64,000 nucleotides of DNA from assembly GCF_030812415.1 (NCBI RefSeq), contig NZ_JAUSST010000005.1, forward strand, positions 62,001 through 126,000, given 5' to 3'. The stretch comes from Paenibacillus harenae (GTDB lineage: Bacteria; Bacillota; Bacilli; Paenibacillales; Paenibacillaceae). Within the stretch, counting starts at the first letter, position 1; every line of letters begins with the position of its first letter. Below, piece by piece: positions 1-8,475 of this stretch. The position numbers and the translations under genes are program-made. The notes under the pieces were generated by a model that worked only from the letters and a program-made list of their open reading frames with translations, was not told where the DNA came from and searched no databases.

Positions 1-1
1 C

Positions 2-466
2 CTCTATCTCACGGGATATGACTATCTGAGATGCTACCATAAGCTATACCCGGGTGTCGATGAAGCGCGCATCCGGCAGACGCTGGAGCTCGTGGGCATG
101 CTGAAGCAACGAGACCTGAAGATCAAGAAGTATTCCACCGGCATGAAGCAGCGGATTGAGCTTGCCAGCGTGCTGCTCCACCGGCCCAAACTGCTGCTGC
201 TCGATGAGCCATTCTCGGGCATGGACATCGAGGGCAGACGGGAGATTGCGATGATGCTGCGCGGCCTCGTGGCCGACTCGGGGATGAGCGTCATCGTGTC
301 GTCGCATCAGGTGCACGACATCGAGGACTGGATTACGCATGCTAGCATCATTTATGAAGGGCGGCATGTCCATACGGCGGGCATCGTGCAGATTCGAGAG
401 TCGTTCGCCACCGTGGAGGGCTACTATTTGCATCATCTCGCACAGGAAAGGAGCAGGGCCGAATGA
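2..466 (+). CDS. ABC transporter ATP-binding protein (5' truncated by window edge)
   Basis: This is the C-terminal part of an ABC ATPase; the frame is open to the left edge, so the Walker A region lies outside the window. Visible are a signature motif of the form YSTGMKQR in place of LSGGQ, Walker B (LLLLDEPF followed by SGMD) and the H-loop (SSHQ). These are typical of ATPases paired with ABC-2 exporters. The stop overlaps the start of the next gene by ATGA, so it is translationally coupled to the permease. The kinase and regulator genes that follow suggest export of an antimicrobial or envelope-stress signal; the substrate is not visible. Confidence 0.9.
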   Translation, partial: LYLTGYDYLRCYHKLYPGVDEARIRQTLELVGMLKQRDLKIKKYSTGMKQRIELASVLLHRPKLLLLDEPFSGMDIEGRREIAMMLRGLVADSGMSVIVSSHQVHDIEDWITHASIIYEGRHVHTAGIVQIRESFATVEGYYLHHLAQERSRAE

Positions 467-1185
467 TCGCGAAGATGAATAACCTCACCGCAGAGGAGCT
501 GCGCAAGCTGTTCCGCGGAAGCAAGCTGAAGGTTCTGCTGCTGCTCTCCTTCATTATTGGTATTCTCTTCGTCTTTATCGGGGACCGTCTTGCGCTGGAC
601 GACAACCTCCCGCTGACGGCAATCGAGCTGCTGCTTACGGTCATGCTCCCTTTTTTCATGGGGGCGCTCGGCAGCGATCTTATGGTCGGCGAATGGAAGG
701 GGATGATCAAGCATGCGCTGAAGCTGCCGATCAGCCGAGAGTTTCTCTTCATGGGGAAATTGTTCGCGGGCTTAATGGCCGGTGCTTTGATCGTACTGTG
801 TATGTTCGTGCCGATATTCATTGGAAGCCTAGTTCTTCAAGGCGTGCCTGAGCCGTCCTCGCTTGGGGCGGGTATGGCGGAGCTTGGCGGCGCAATCCTG
901 TTCAGCGGCTTGTTGCTAGTATTGACGAACAGCGTGTCCTTATGGGTGGGGAGCAGCGGTGTTGGGCTGGTGGTGAGCGTCGTGATGTGGATGGCGATGA
1001 GCATCGTTGGAATGCTTGAGCCGCAGCTGAATCGATTCTTCGTCACGAACTATGCGGATTGGCTGCAGCCGCTCCTGTATGGGGGGGATGCCAGTATGAC
1101 GGTTTCGACGTTGCTATTTATGACAGCCTACTATATCATTGGCACTATATTGGGCTTGCTGGCCTTCCAAAGGAAAGAGTTCTGA
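463..1185 (+). CDS. ABC-2 type permease subunit
   Basis: A 240-residue membrane protein with about six hydrophobic segments and short loops, starting with a cytoplasmic stretch before the first helix near residue 20. Its length and position right after an ABC ATPase (4-base overlap) identify it as the membrane subunit of the exporter. It resembles ABC-2/BcrB-like permeases in layout, but no substrate can be read from the sequence. It is followed after 3 bases by a histidine kinase, so all four genes from the window edge to 3388 form one operon. Confidence 0.8.
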   Translation: MIAKMNNLTAEELRKLFRGSKLKVLLLLSFIIGILFVFIGDRLALDDNLPLTAIELLLTVMLPFFMGALGSDLMVGEWKGMIKHALKLPISREFLFMGKLFAGLMAGALIVLCMFVPIFIGSLVLQGVPEPSSLGAGMAELGGAILFSGLLLVLTNSVSLWVGSSGVGLVVSVVMWMAMSIVGMLEPQLNRFFVTNYADWLQPLLYGGDASMTVSTLLFMTAYYIIGTILGLLAFQRKEF

Positions 1186-1188
1186 CAT

Positions 1189-2670
1189 ATGTCCATTCGA
1201 TTGAAACTTATTTTAACGTATTTATTTGGCACTTTACTGACTGCGATTATCGTTGCGATGACCGGAATCGGACTCGTCACGGCGGTCCTCTCGTATCTCG
1301 CAAGCGGTATCGTGAAGGATCAATCTCCGCATGAAGCGTTCTATCGGGGCATCGATCTGTTCGTGGACCTGCGTTATGCGGAGAGGTACGCGCCGGAGGA
1401 GCTGACGTCCCCTGCGTTCGCAGCCTCCATTGGGAATCGGCTGCAGCCGTTCGGGGGCTTCCTTGTCGTCCGGCAAGGGGAGAGCTGGGAAAGCTACGGC
1501 GCGCTCAGCGAAGGGGAAGCGTTCCTGAAGCAGCTGCGGCAGGATGTGTCCACGGCTAGGCCGCACGCGGGCGACGTGTTCGTCGTGAGCGCGTGGGAGG
1601 AACGCGACTTGCTTTCGGTAGGATACGATTTCCCTGAGATCGACGATCCTTTAACCTATTACCTGGTCGCCGACATGACGGATGCAGGCTCCAAGACGAA
1701 TCGTTTCGAGTTATTCTTGCTTCTCGGCATTGCGATTCTGATCGGTATCATTCTGGTCCCGCTGCTCTGGATTACGACGAGGGATATCGTGCGTCCGCTG
1801 CGACAGCTCGAACAGGGCTCCCGGCGTATTGCCGAAGGGGATTTGAACTTTCGTCTGGAATCCAAGGTACGCAACGAAGTGGGAAGCGTCATCCGCTCGT
1901 ATGAGAAGATGCGGAGCGAGCTGCAGCGATCGATCGACGCTCAGCTTGCGTTGGAGGAGAACCGCAAGGAGCTGATCTCGAATATTTCGCATGATCTGAA
2001 GACGCCGCTGACCTCGATCAAGGGCTATGTGGAGGGGATTCGGGAAGGCATCGCGAACGATCCGGAGAAGCTGAAGAAGTATATTGACGTCATCTATACG
2101 AAGACGCTCGACATGGACCGAATGATCGACGATCTGTTCTTGTTGTCGAAGCTGGATCTCGAACAGGAGCGTTTCCACCTGGAGACGGTGCCGCTGGAGT
2201 CGTTCTATCGGCAGACGATGAGCGAGCTGCAAATGGAGTACGAGAGCGCGGGCGTGCGGCTGACGAGCGAATATGAGGCGGGGCAAGGCGATGTTGTGAC
2301 GATGGATGTCCAAAAGATGAGGCGCGTCATGCTGAACATCGTCGGCAATTCGGTGAAATTCATGGACAAGAAGGAGCCCCATATCCACGTGTACTTCGGG
2401 CGGCAGTCGGAGGATTGGGTATTCGCGGTTACGGATAACGGCCCGGGGATGGGACCGAACGAACTGGAGCGGATTTTCGATCGTTTCTATCGCGCGGATG
2501 CGAACCGGAATCAGAACGTAGCCGGCTCCGGGTTAGGCCTTGCCATTGTGAAGCAAATTATCGCGAATCATGGCGGAACGATCCATGCGAGAAGCGAACT
2601 GGGACAGTTCATGACGGTGATGATTAGCATTCCGATGAAGCGGGATAGCAATGAAGCGAGGAGAGCGTAA
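1189..2670 (+). CDS. Sensor histidine kinase (HAMP, HisKA, HATPase)
   Basis: 493 residues. One membrane helix at the N-terminus (about 5-38) and a second near 168-195 bracket an extracellular sensor domain. HAMP follows (about 195-250), then the H-box NISHDLKTPLTS with the phospho-accepting His near residue 268. The ATPase core has an N-box (NIVGNSVKF), G1 (DNGPGMG) and G2 (GSGLGLAIV). It should phosphorylate the response regulator that starts 1 base after its stop. The intact sensor domain argues for an extracellular ligand rather than sensing through the transporter alone. Confidence 0.93.
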   Translation: MSIRLKLILTYLFGTLLTAIIVAMTGIGLVTAVLSYLASGIVKDQSPHEAFYRGIDLFVDLRYAERYAPEELTSPAFAASIGNRLQPFGGFLVVRQGESWESYGALSEGEAFLKQLRQDVSTARPHAGDVFVVSAWEERDLLSVGYDFPEIDDPLTYYLVADMTDAGSKTNRFELFLLLGIAILIGIILVPLLWITTRDIVRPLRQLEQGSRRIAEGDLNFRLESKVRNEVGSVIRSYEKMRSELQRSIDAQLALEENRKELISNISHDLKTPLTSIKGYVEGIREGIANDPEKLKKYIDVIYTKTLDMDRMIDDLFLLSKLDLEQERFHLETVPLESFYRQTMSELQMEYESAGVRLTSEYEAGQGDVVTMDVQKMRRVMLNIVGNSVKFMDKKEPHIHVYFGRQSEDWVFAVTDNGPGMGPNELERIFDRFYRADANRNQNVAGSGLGLAIVKQIIANHGGTIHARSELGQFMTVMISIPMKRDSNEARRA

Positions 2671-2671
2671 G

Positions 2672-3388
2672 ATGTCGAAACGGAAAGTGTTAATCGTTGA
2701 GGACGATCAAGCGATCGCCGAGCTGGAGCGGGACTTTCTCGAGGTACACGGCTATGAGGTGACCATACGGGCAGACGGCCGGCAAGCGCTTGAGGAGGCG
2801 CTGGAGCAAGAATACGATCTGATCATTCTGGACGTCATGCTGCCGGGCATGGACGGCTTTGATCTATTGCGACGGATACGGGAGACTAAATTTATTCCGG
2901 TGCTGATGGTATCCGCCCGCAAGGAGGATATCGACAAGATCCGAGGCTTGGGCCTAGGGGCGGATGATTATGTGACGAAGCCGTTCAGCCCAACGGAGCT
3001 CGTGGCGCGGGTGAAGGCGCATCTCGAACGATATGACCGATTGACCGGTGTCGCGGCAGGCACCACCCACTTGCAAGCCCGGAAGTCGCGTGAGCTGAAC
3101 ATTCGCGAACTATCGATCCAGGTCGATGCAAGACGGGTGACGCTGCGCGGGACGGAGGTTTCGATGACGGCAAAAGAGTTCGATCTGCTGCTATTCCTCG
3201 CGGAAAACCCGGATCGGGTATATTCCAAGGAGGCGCTGCTGGACAGGGTCTGGGGGATCGAGAATTATGGGGATTCCGCCACGGTCACGGTCCATGTAGG
3301 GAAGATCCGGGACAAGATCCAGAAGGACCCGTCGCAACACCAGTTTATCGAAACCGTATGGGGTGCGGGATATCGCTTCAAGGTGTAA
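2672..3388 (+). CDS. OmpR/PhoB-family response regulator
   Basis: 238 residues: receiver domain (acidic pair DD at 11-12, phosphorylated Asp54 in LILDVML-type context, Lys of TKPF near 103) and a C-terminal winged helix with the usual GAGYRF ending. An ATG 21 bases further upstream is in frame. I chose 2672 because GAGGAGAG lies at good distance before it and it directly follows the kinase stop. Probable targets are the exporter genes of the same operon, but its promoter is outside the window. Confidence 0.93.
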   Translation: MSKRKVLIVEDDQAIAELERDFLEVHGYEVTIRADGRQALEEALEQEYDLIILDVMLPGMDGFDLLRRIRETKFIPVLMVSARKEDIDKIRGLGLGADDYVTKPFSPTELVARVKAHLERYDRLTGVAAGTTHLQARKSRELNIRELSIQVDARRVTLRGTEVSMTAKEFDLLLFLAENPDRVYSKEALLDRVWGIENYGDSATVTVHVGKIRDKIQKDPSQHQFIETVWGAGYRFKV

Positions 3389-3464
3389 ATGCGCAAGCAG
3401 TCTCCGTGATTCGTGATGATTTTGAATGGGCTGACCACATGATTTTTAGATATATGACTAGAGA

Positions 3465-3500
3465 AACCACTCCATTGTCAGGAGTGGCTTTGTGTTTATA
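3465..3500 (+). terminator. Hairpin terminator after the exporter/two-component operon
   Basis: An 8-10 bp stem (ACCACTCC / GGAGTGGC, with one weak pair) and 7-base loop, followed by a broken T-rich tract. It sits about 75 bases after the response regulator stop. Confidence 0.55.
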
Positions 3501-3563
3501 TACTGATGTAAGTTTTATAGTCAAACTGTACTTTGTATTTAGATACATTACGGGGAACCGTGT

Positions 3564-4100
3564 CACAAGAATCAATTCTAATTTCTCACAAAGCTGATAC
3601 AAATAACGGACGCCTTTCATTTGAAGTTGGATCATGCGATCCAAGTGGATTTAGTAGTCGGTAGAGATTTTTCTTATTTTATCGATATCGCCGACATTCA
3701 GCTCTCGAATAATCTCTTTGATCCCGTTTAGCGAGTATGTATAAACATACGAAGATGATTTGAGAGCATGAATAACGCGAATCTGACGAATATGGTTTTG
3801 ATTTAAAATACGGTACTTGTTTTCGTTGTCACGGGGGATAGTGAGCAGCCCAACCTTTTCCCAATACCGGATCGTTGTCGTCGGAATTCCCGTTTCTTTC
3901 GATATCTCATTCATTGTTAGAGGTCCCTCTTGTGCAATTAGAGGCTCTTCTAAACTTTTCAATGTTTTCTCGGATATGATCTTCTCGTTATGCAAGGAGG
4001 ATTGTACTTCGATAACGAGCCAAAAAGCAAAATTGACGCGATTGTTGTGAATGTTTTTCAGAACTTCTGCAGTTAATTGCAGCCCGAAACCATCCGCCAT
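3564..4100 (-). pseudogene. MerR-type regulator remnant, lacking its N-terminus and interrupted by a stop
   Basis: The open part (4100 to 3651) encodes a MerR-like winged helix in the middle of the chain (residues about 60-130: MNEISKETGIPTTTIRYWEK and an RILNQNHIRQI wing). A helical stretch precedes it (LVIEVQSSLHNEK). I recall relatives with a further HTH in front, absent here. After the TAA at 3651-3653 the same frame continues with a protein-like stretch (HLDRMIQLQMKGVRYLYQL, then CEKLELI), which suggests a premature stop. The N-terminal loss coincides with the junction to the kinase fragment on the other strand at about 4100. If expressed, a 149-residue protein could still be made. Confidence 0.6.
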
Positions 4101-4102
4101 CG

Positions 4103-4303
4103 CCCGGCATTAATTCGGAGGACATTGGGAGAGTGTTCGACAAGGGTTTTACCGGAGCAACCGGCAGAAAACAATACAAATCTACAGGCATGGGGCTCTA
4201 TCTGGCGAAACGGCTTGTGCAAAAACTAGGACATGAAATTGAAATTGAGTCGAAGGAAATGGGGTATACGCAAATTGCAATTCGTTTTTTGCGCAGCGAT
4301 TAA
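4103..4303 (+). pseudogene. C-terminal fragment of a BceS-like histidine kinase
   Basis: An open frame without a start reads GINSEDIGRVFDKGFTG, then a KSTGMGLYLAKRL G2 box, and ends with TAA at 4301-4303. This is the last part of an HATPase domain. The DKGFTG and STGMGLYLAKRL forms are typical of the short BceS/VraS-type intramembrane-sensing kinases that pair with BceAB exporters. All upstream domains are missing and no promoter or ribosome site is present. It abuts the truncated MerR-like gene on the opposite strand, which fits one deletion that removed the divergent 5' halves of both genes. Confidence 0.7.
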
Positions 4304-4415
4304 GCCTAATCTCAAAAGCATATCTAAATTCCTTTAATTTATCAGTCAGTAGATACAAAGAAAGTTGCCATTAACAGGCTGCGTAATCCTGGCTGTCGGT
4401 AATTTCGCCTTATTG

Positions 4416-4455
4416 ATGATACGTAGAACCTTACCATAAGTAGGGCGAAAAATTT
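4416..4455 (+). repeat. Dispersed intergenic repeat, copy a
   Basis: Core TGATACGTAGAACC then TTACCATAAGTAGGGCG. An outer stem TTTCGCC (from about 4403) pairs with GGCGAAA (about 4444-4450). Same family as copies near 8011, 10384, 11506, 20590 and 23429. Apart from this repeat, the 290 bases between 4304 and 4593 show nothing else that I recognise. Confidence 0.6.
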
Positions 4456-4593
4456 GATTGGGAAGGCACGGGGACTATTGTTGTTATACGGAATAGAGTA
4501 ATTTTGAATTCATTACGTAGGGCCCCTTACCCCAATACATAATTACGCAATACCAAATCAGTTTATTATCACGAGGAAAAGAGGTCAATTCCG

Positions 4594-5565
4594 ATGGCAA
4601 AGTGGGATAACATGTTGTCCATGCTTTGGATGCTACGATCCGGAAGGAAGCTCACCGCCACTCAGATTGCGGACAGCTTGGAGATCAGCGTCCGCACCGT
4701 GTACCGGTATATCGACGCATTATGCGCCAGCGGTGTGCCGGTAGTCGCAGAATCGGGCCATGACGGTGGCTTTCGCATTCTAGAAAGCTTCAGGGAGGCG
4801 CCATTGTTCTTCGACTCTGTAGAGCTGAAGGCGCTTTTTGACGCGTTTAAGTTTACACAAGGCGCTGGCTATCCGTATGCGAAGGAGCTGGAAAGCGCGT
4901 TGAAGAAGGTGGAGAACAGGCTGCACAATGAGCAGCGTGATGATCTATCCCGCCAGACGGGAGGTTTGGATGTGATTTCTCCGGCGCGTCCGCCTTCCGT
5001 TGTTCCGTTGTTGCGGGACCTGGAGCAGGCGATTAATGACGGGCGAACGGTGCGTATCGTTTATCGCAAAGCGAATGCGGAGCAGGCCGATGAACGTGAA
5101 GTAGATCCTTACGGACTCGCTTACGACCAAAACGAATGGTACGCTGTCGCGTTCTGTCATCGGTCGCAGGCTTTTCGGACGTTCCGCGTAGACCGCATCG
5201 ATCGGATGGAGCCGACCGAAGAACGGTTCGAAAAGCCGGAGCGTTTCTCCGCGTCCGCCTATTTCCGCGACCAGTCCGAGCTGGTACGGGAGGCGGGGGG
5301 ACCGCTGACGGTCATCCGCATCGAGGGAGAGCCCGACACGCTGAACGCGGTTTGCGGCCACTGGCATATGCGCCATTATTTGACGGAACGTACCGATCGG
5401 GAGGCGCGGTTTCTGCTCGATGTCCCAACAATGAACAAGTACCTTCCGATGTATCTGATGACGATCGGCACGGCCATTCGCATTCGGGAGCCGTTGGAGC
5501 TGAAGCGTCGGGTCCAGGAGATGGCATCGGCAATCGCACAACATTACGATATTGGAACCGATTAA
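4594..5565 (+). CDS. WYL-domain transcriptional regulator (YafY/YobV type)
   Basis: 323 residues. An N-terminal HTH_11 winged helix (about 8-60: LTATQIADSLEISVRTVYRYI, without its last residue) is followed by a WYL domain (about 140-225, with the WYAVAFCHR strand and FRVDRID) and a C-terminal extension. WYL regulators bind small ligands or nucleic acids and often control neighbouring stress or metabolism genes. A GAGGAAAAGAGG ribosome site precedes the ATG. The gene is monocistronic, with a terminator overlapping its stop codon. The next genes (RidA, DUF1697, DinB) are the most likely targets, which is inference only. Confidence 0.9.
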   Translation: MAKWDNMLSMLWMLRSGRKLTATQIADSLEISVRTVYRYIDALCASGVPVVAESGHDGGFRILESFREAPLFFDSVELKALFDAFKFTQGAGYPYAKELESALKKVENRLHNEQRDDLSRQTGGLDVISPARPPSVVPLLRDLEQAINDGRTVRIVYRKANAEQADEREVDPYGLAYDQNEWYAVAFCHRSQAFRTFRVDRIDRMEPTEERFEKPERFSASAYFRDQSELVREAGGPLTVIRIEGEPDTLNAVCGHWHMRHYLTERTDREARFLLDVPTMNKYLPMYLMTIGTAIRIREPLELKRRVQEMASAIAQHYDIGTD

Positions 5566-5597
5566 ACTTCACTGAAGGTAACTGTCAGTGAAGTTGT
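5565..5597 (+). terminator. Terminator after the WYL regulator
   Basis: Perfect 11-bp stem AACTTCACTGA / TCAGTGAAGTT with a 9-base loop and a T-rich tail (GTTTATT). It starts inside the WYL stop codon. Confidence 0.8.
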
Positions 5598-5648
5598 TTA
5601 TTATTAAGATAGAATACAAATCAAATCATGAAGGAGGAAACAAAACCA

Positions 5649-6068
5649 ATGTCAACTTTTACAATGGAGCATATAAACCCGGACGGTTTATTCAGATCAG
5701 AAGCATTTAGTCAAGCGATTACCGTAACAGGAAGGGCAAAAACAATTTATATTGGCGGGCAAAATGCTATTCATTCAAAAGGTGAGCTGATTGGAGTTGA
5801 CGATTTGGAGTTGCAGACAAAACAGGCGCTTCATAATGTCAAAACCATTTTAGCTGCTGAAAATGCGAGTTTCGCCGATCTGGTCAAACTCAATATCTAT
5901 TTAGTTAGCGGAAGCGACCCGCTTATTGGTTACAAAGCGTTCCAAGAGATGGCTGGTTCAATAGATCATCCCCCATTGGTCACCGTGCTATTCGTTTCGG
6001 AATTTGCATCGCGTCCATCTTGCCTTCTTGAAATGGATGGAATTGCAGTCATTGAAGATAAGGACTAA
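5649..6068 (+). CDS. RidA/YjgF/UK114-family protein
   Basis: 139 residues of the RidA fold; members hydrolyse reactive enamine/imine intermediates released by PLP enzymes, or act as chaperones. Visible are the conserved IGGQNAI-type strand, the EL-rich helix (LQTKQALHNVKTIL) and a C-terminal FASRPSCLLEMDGIAV segment. The usual catalytic Arg region is shifted to this SRPS stretch, so the exact activity is uncertain. The frame opens at 5628, but AAGGAGG lies between that ATG and 5649, so I take 5649. It is 6 bases from the DUF1697 gene, so the two are probably co-transcribed. Confidence 0.85.
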   Translation: MSTFTMEHINPDGLFRSEAFSQAITVTGRAKTIYIGGQNAIHSKGELIGVDDLELQTKQALHNVKTILAAENASFADLVKLNIYLVSGSDPLIGYKAFQEMAGSIDHPPLVTVLFVSEFASRPSCLLEMDGIAVIEDKD

Positions 6069-6074
6069 GTTTGA

Positions 6075-6653
6075 ATGGTCTATACGGCTCTGCTTCGCGG
6101 GATCAATGTCGGCGGAAACAATAAAGTAGATATGAAAATGCTTAAAAAATCTTTTGAGCAGGCTGGTATGAAAAACGTCGTTACCTATATCAATTCGGGT
6201 AATATCATTTTTACAACCACCGGCCACTCCAAATTGGATATAGCGCAAATTCTCGAAAAAGCGATTACGGATACCTTCGGTTTGCAAATCAAGGTGCTGG
6301 TAATCAGTTTAGAAGACATGAAAAATGTGATGTCCACGCTCCCCGAATCATGGATGAACAATGATAAATTGAGATGCGACGTCCTTTATTTATGGGAAGA
6401 TATCAATGACTCTGCCGTTCTCGATAAGCTAAAATTCAAACCGGAGATCGAAACGGTGAAATATGCGCCAGGCGTGATTATATGGGCGATTGATAAAATA
6501 AACGTGACCAAAGGCAGCATGACAAAGTTGATTGGTACGGAATTGTATCGACAGATGACGATCAGGAATTTGAATACGACACGAAAAATATATCAGCTTA
6601 TGCTGGCGGCAGACGAAGACGTAAATGATTTCACCTGCTCAGATCCCGATTAA
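6075..6653 (+). CDS. DUF1697 family protein
   Basis: 192 residues with the family hallmarks: an N-terminal YTALLRGINVGGNN motif, the YINSGNIIF strand and the later MTIRNLNTTRKI motif. Family members of about 180 residues are widespread and of unknown function, so none is assigned here. There is only a weak ribosome site (AAGGACTAAG), because the start lies just behind the RidA stop; translation coupling is likely. A perfect hairpin follows the stop codon. Confidence 0.85.
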   Translation: MVYTALLRGINVGGNNKVDMKMLKKSFEQAGMKNVVTYINSGNIIFTTTGHSKLDIAQILEKAITDTFGLQIKVLVISLEDMKNVMSTLPESWMNNDKLRCDVLYLWEDINDSAVLDKLKFKPEIETVKYAPGVIIWAIDKINVTKGSMTKLIGTELYRQMTIRNLNTTRKIYQLMLAADEDVNDFTCSDPD

Positions 6654-6654
6654 C

Positions 6655-6679
6655 TTCGCTGACATCCATTGTCAGCGAA
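6655..6679 (+). repeat. Perfect hairpin after DUF1697
   Basis: 10-bp perfect inverted repeat TTCGCTGACA / TGTCAGCGAA with a 5-base loop. It lacks a T-tract, so it may be a 3'-stabilising hairpin or an operator rather than a terminator. It resembles the stem at 5565 in layout. Confidence 0.6.
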
Positions 6680-6751
6680 CCTGGTATACGATAGAGAAAA
6701 GCCTGAGGCAGTGGCAGCCAAACGATGGATAAAGGAAAGGTGGATCCCTAT

Positions 6752-7270
6752 ATGCTTAATCAATCGCAACAATTGTACGAATATCATGTTTGGGCGAATG
6801 ACCAGCTGTTCACCCATCTGGAGCAGCTTCCGGAGGATGTGTTTCATGCGGAAGTGACGAGCGTGTTCCCGTCCGTGTCGCAAACGTTCGGGCATATGTA
6901 TGTGTTTGAACAGCTCTATATGTACGTATTTGCGGAAGTTCCGAACGAGGACATTTTTCCGAAGATCCCGGGCTGGACAGAGAAAGCGCAGGTCAAAACC
7001 GTGGATGAGATGCGGCAGCTGTTCGCCGGCGTCGCCGAACAGTTTCGCGATTTGCTGCGGCGTACGCCCGACCCGGACAAGGCATTGACTATCGAGCATC
7101 CGAAGTACGGCCGTCTCGATACGCATTTCTCCGACATTCTACGGAATGTGGTCAACCATGGGACGTATCACCGGGGCAATGTGACCGCGATGCTGAGGCA
7201 ACAAGGGTATGTCGGGGTCCCGACCGATTATATGTTTTATTTGATGGAACAACGGGAAGTTCAGCTATAA
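6752..7270 (+). CDS. DinB-family putative metal-dependent protein
   Basis: 172 residues with the four-helix DinB fold. The likely metal-binding histidines are in TFGHMYVFEQ (helix 2) and NHGTYHRGN (helix 4), the spacing seen in DinB and the related thiol-dependent transferases (bacillithiol/mycothiol S-transferases). The frame extends to 6725, but GGAAAGGTGG lies just before 6752. Substrate unknown. No T-rich terminator directly follows; the reductase remnant comes next. Confidence 0.85.
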   Translation: MLNQSQQLYEYHVWANDQLFTHLEQLPEDVFHAEVTSVFPSVSQTFGHMYVFEQLYMYVFAEVPNEDIFPKIPGWTEKAQVKTVDEMRQLFAGVAEQFRDLLRRTPDPDKALTIEHPKYGRLDTHFSDILRNVVNHGTYHRGNVTAMLRQQGYVGVPTDYMFYLMEQREVQL

Positions 7271-7426
7271 ACCGATCGAAGTCAGCGGCGGCACGATTCA
7301 ACCGATAACCTCACCGAAGCACCTTAGCGCAAACACGACCAGCACTGATACCGTCAACGTTGGTACTATCAAGAGGATCGAGATGGTTGAGTTGAGCTTC
7401 GATGTAAACGTAGCCTACAGCGTAGT

Positions 7427-7621
7427 GCCGATCTTATTCATACGTTAATGGAGCACGATCTCATCGATGAATATCATCTCATGATCCAACCGGTCGTACA
7501 TGGGAGCGGAAAGCGCCTCTTCAAAGACGAAAGCTATACAAAAGCTTTAAAACTTGTTAATGCTCAAACGACCTCTACCGGTGTATCCATCCTTTCATAT
7601 CAACCAGAGAAAACGAACTAA
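7427..7621 (+). pseudogene. C-terminal remnant of a RibD/DHFR-like reductase
   Basis: An open frame of 64 codons without start reads DLIHTLMEHDLIDEYHLM, then QPVVHGSGKRLF and ends SILSYQPEKTN. This is the conserved end of the dihydrofolate reductase/RibD C-terminal family common in Gram-positive bacteria. The first two thirds are missing. From about 7268 another frame is open to 7449 with a protein-like sequence (IEVSGGTIQPITSP and onwards) that I cannot identify; it may be the remains of a different gene fused at the break. Confidence 0.75.
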
Positions 7622-7639
7622 ACCCTATCGTAACGAAAA

Positions 7640-7676
7640 AATGCCTCTAATCCATGTTCAGTGGTTTAGAGGCATT
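7640..7676 (+). terminator. Bidirectional terminator
   Basis: 11-bp stem AATGCCTCTAA / TTAGAGGCATT with A-tract before and a weak T-rich tail. It lies between the reductase remnant and the tRNA gene and can serve both strands. Confidence 0.75.
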
Positions 7677-7707
7677 CTCATATAAGTGTCGAGCTAGAAT
7701 TGTAGGT

Positions 7708-7784
<77 letters not shown>

Positions 7785-8010
7785 ATAGTATAACTAAGCA
7801 ATTTGATCTTTAACGTTGGTCAGATCTTTTATACTACAGCAGTTCGAGCCAATATGCAAGCTTTTTAATGGGAGTACTTCTCGAGGGCTACTTTCGGAGG
7901 GGATGGATGTATCAACGGAGGTAGAAGGGGAATTTAAGTTTGCTAGGCAAAAGTATACACTGGCGGGATCCAATCGGGAAATGTTAACGCGTAAGAATTC
8001 GCGGTTGCAG

Positions 8011-8096
8011 TGATACGGTGAACCGTATCATAAGTGACGGCAAGTTTTTGGGGTGAAACATGTAAGAGCTTGTTAAAAACGTGTTGGCTGGCATGG
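8011..8096 (+). repeat. Dispersed intergenic repeat, copy b
   Basis: The best hairpin of the family: TGATACGG-TGAA-CCGTATCA (8-bp stem, 4-base loop), then TAAGTGACGGCAAGTTTTTG and a less conserved GC-rich tail. Otherwise the region 7785-8343 holds no gene that I can support. Confidence 0.75.
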
Positions 8097-8343
8097 GTTT
8101 GCGGTAGGTCACTTTTCCCCGAAACGTCCGCGTAGGTCCTCTTTTATGCGCTTTTTGGGGTTAGATGACGATGGTGTATTGGCGGGTAGCTTTTGCTTTC
8201 GAGAACTTTTGACTGTCCAGAATATACATTTAACAACCACGAATAAACAAATAAAATCCGATAGTCTATAATATGCTAAAAAATGGCTAGATAGTTAAGG
8301 TACGTTCTAACTGATCATGCATATAATTTAAATTGCATAGGAA

Positions 8344-8357
8344 TGAAAGCGCTTACT
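8344..8357 (+). promoter_or_regulatory. Candidate catabolite-responsive element (cre)
   Basis: TGAAAGCGCTTACT matches the CcpA consensus TGWAANCGNTNWCA at every position but the last. It lies about 130 bases upstream of a cellulase gene, where carbon catabolite repression is expected. Confidence 0.6.
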
Positions 8358-8475
8358 GGAGTGGTTCTGTAAAAATAGAAACGAAAAAACTAATTAGGAG
8401 GCGATTGGAAAAGTATTGCAGCAGTTGTTTCTTATATTTTTTTCCAACCATATAAAAGGAAGAGGGTGCCATTTG

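Noticed and set aside
7816..8013. 65-codon open frame upstream of repeat copy b
   Set aside because: No ribosome site, no protein-like composition; its end runs into the repeat.
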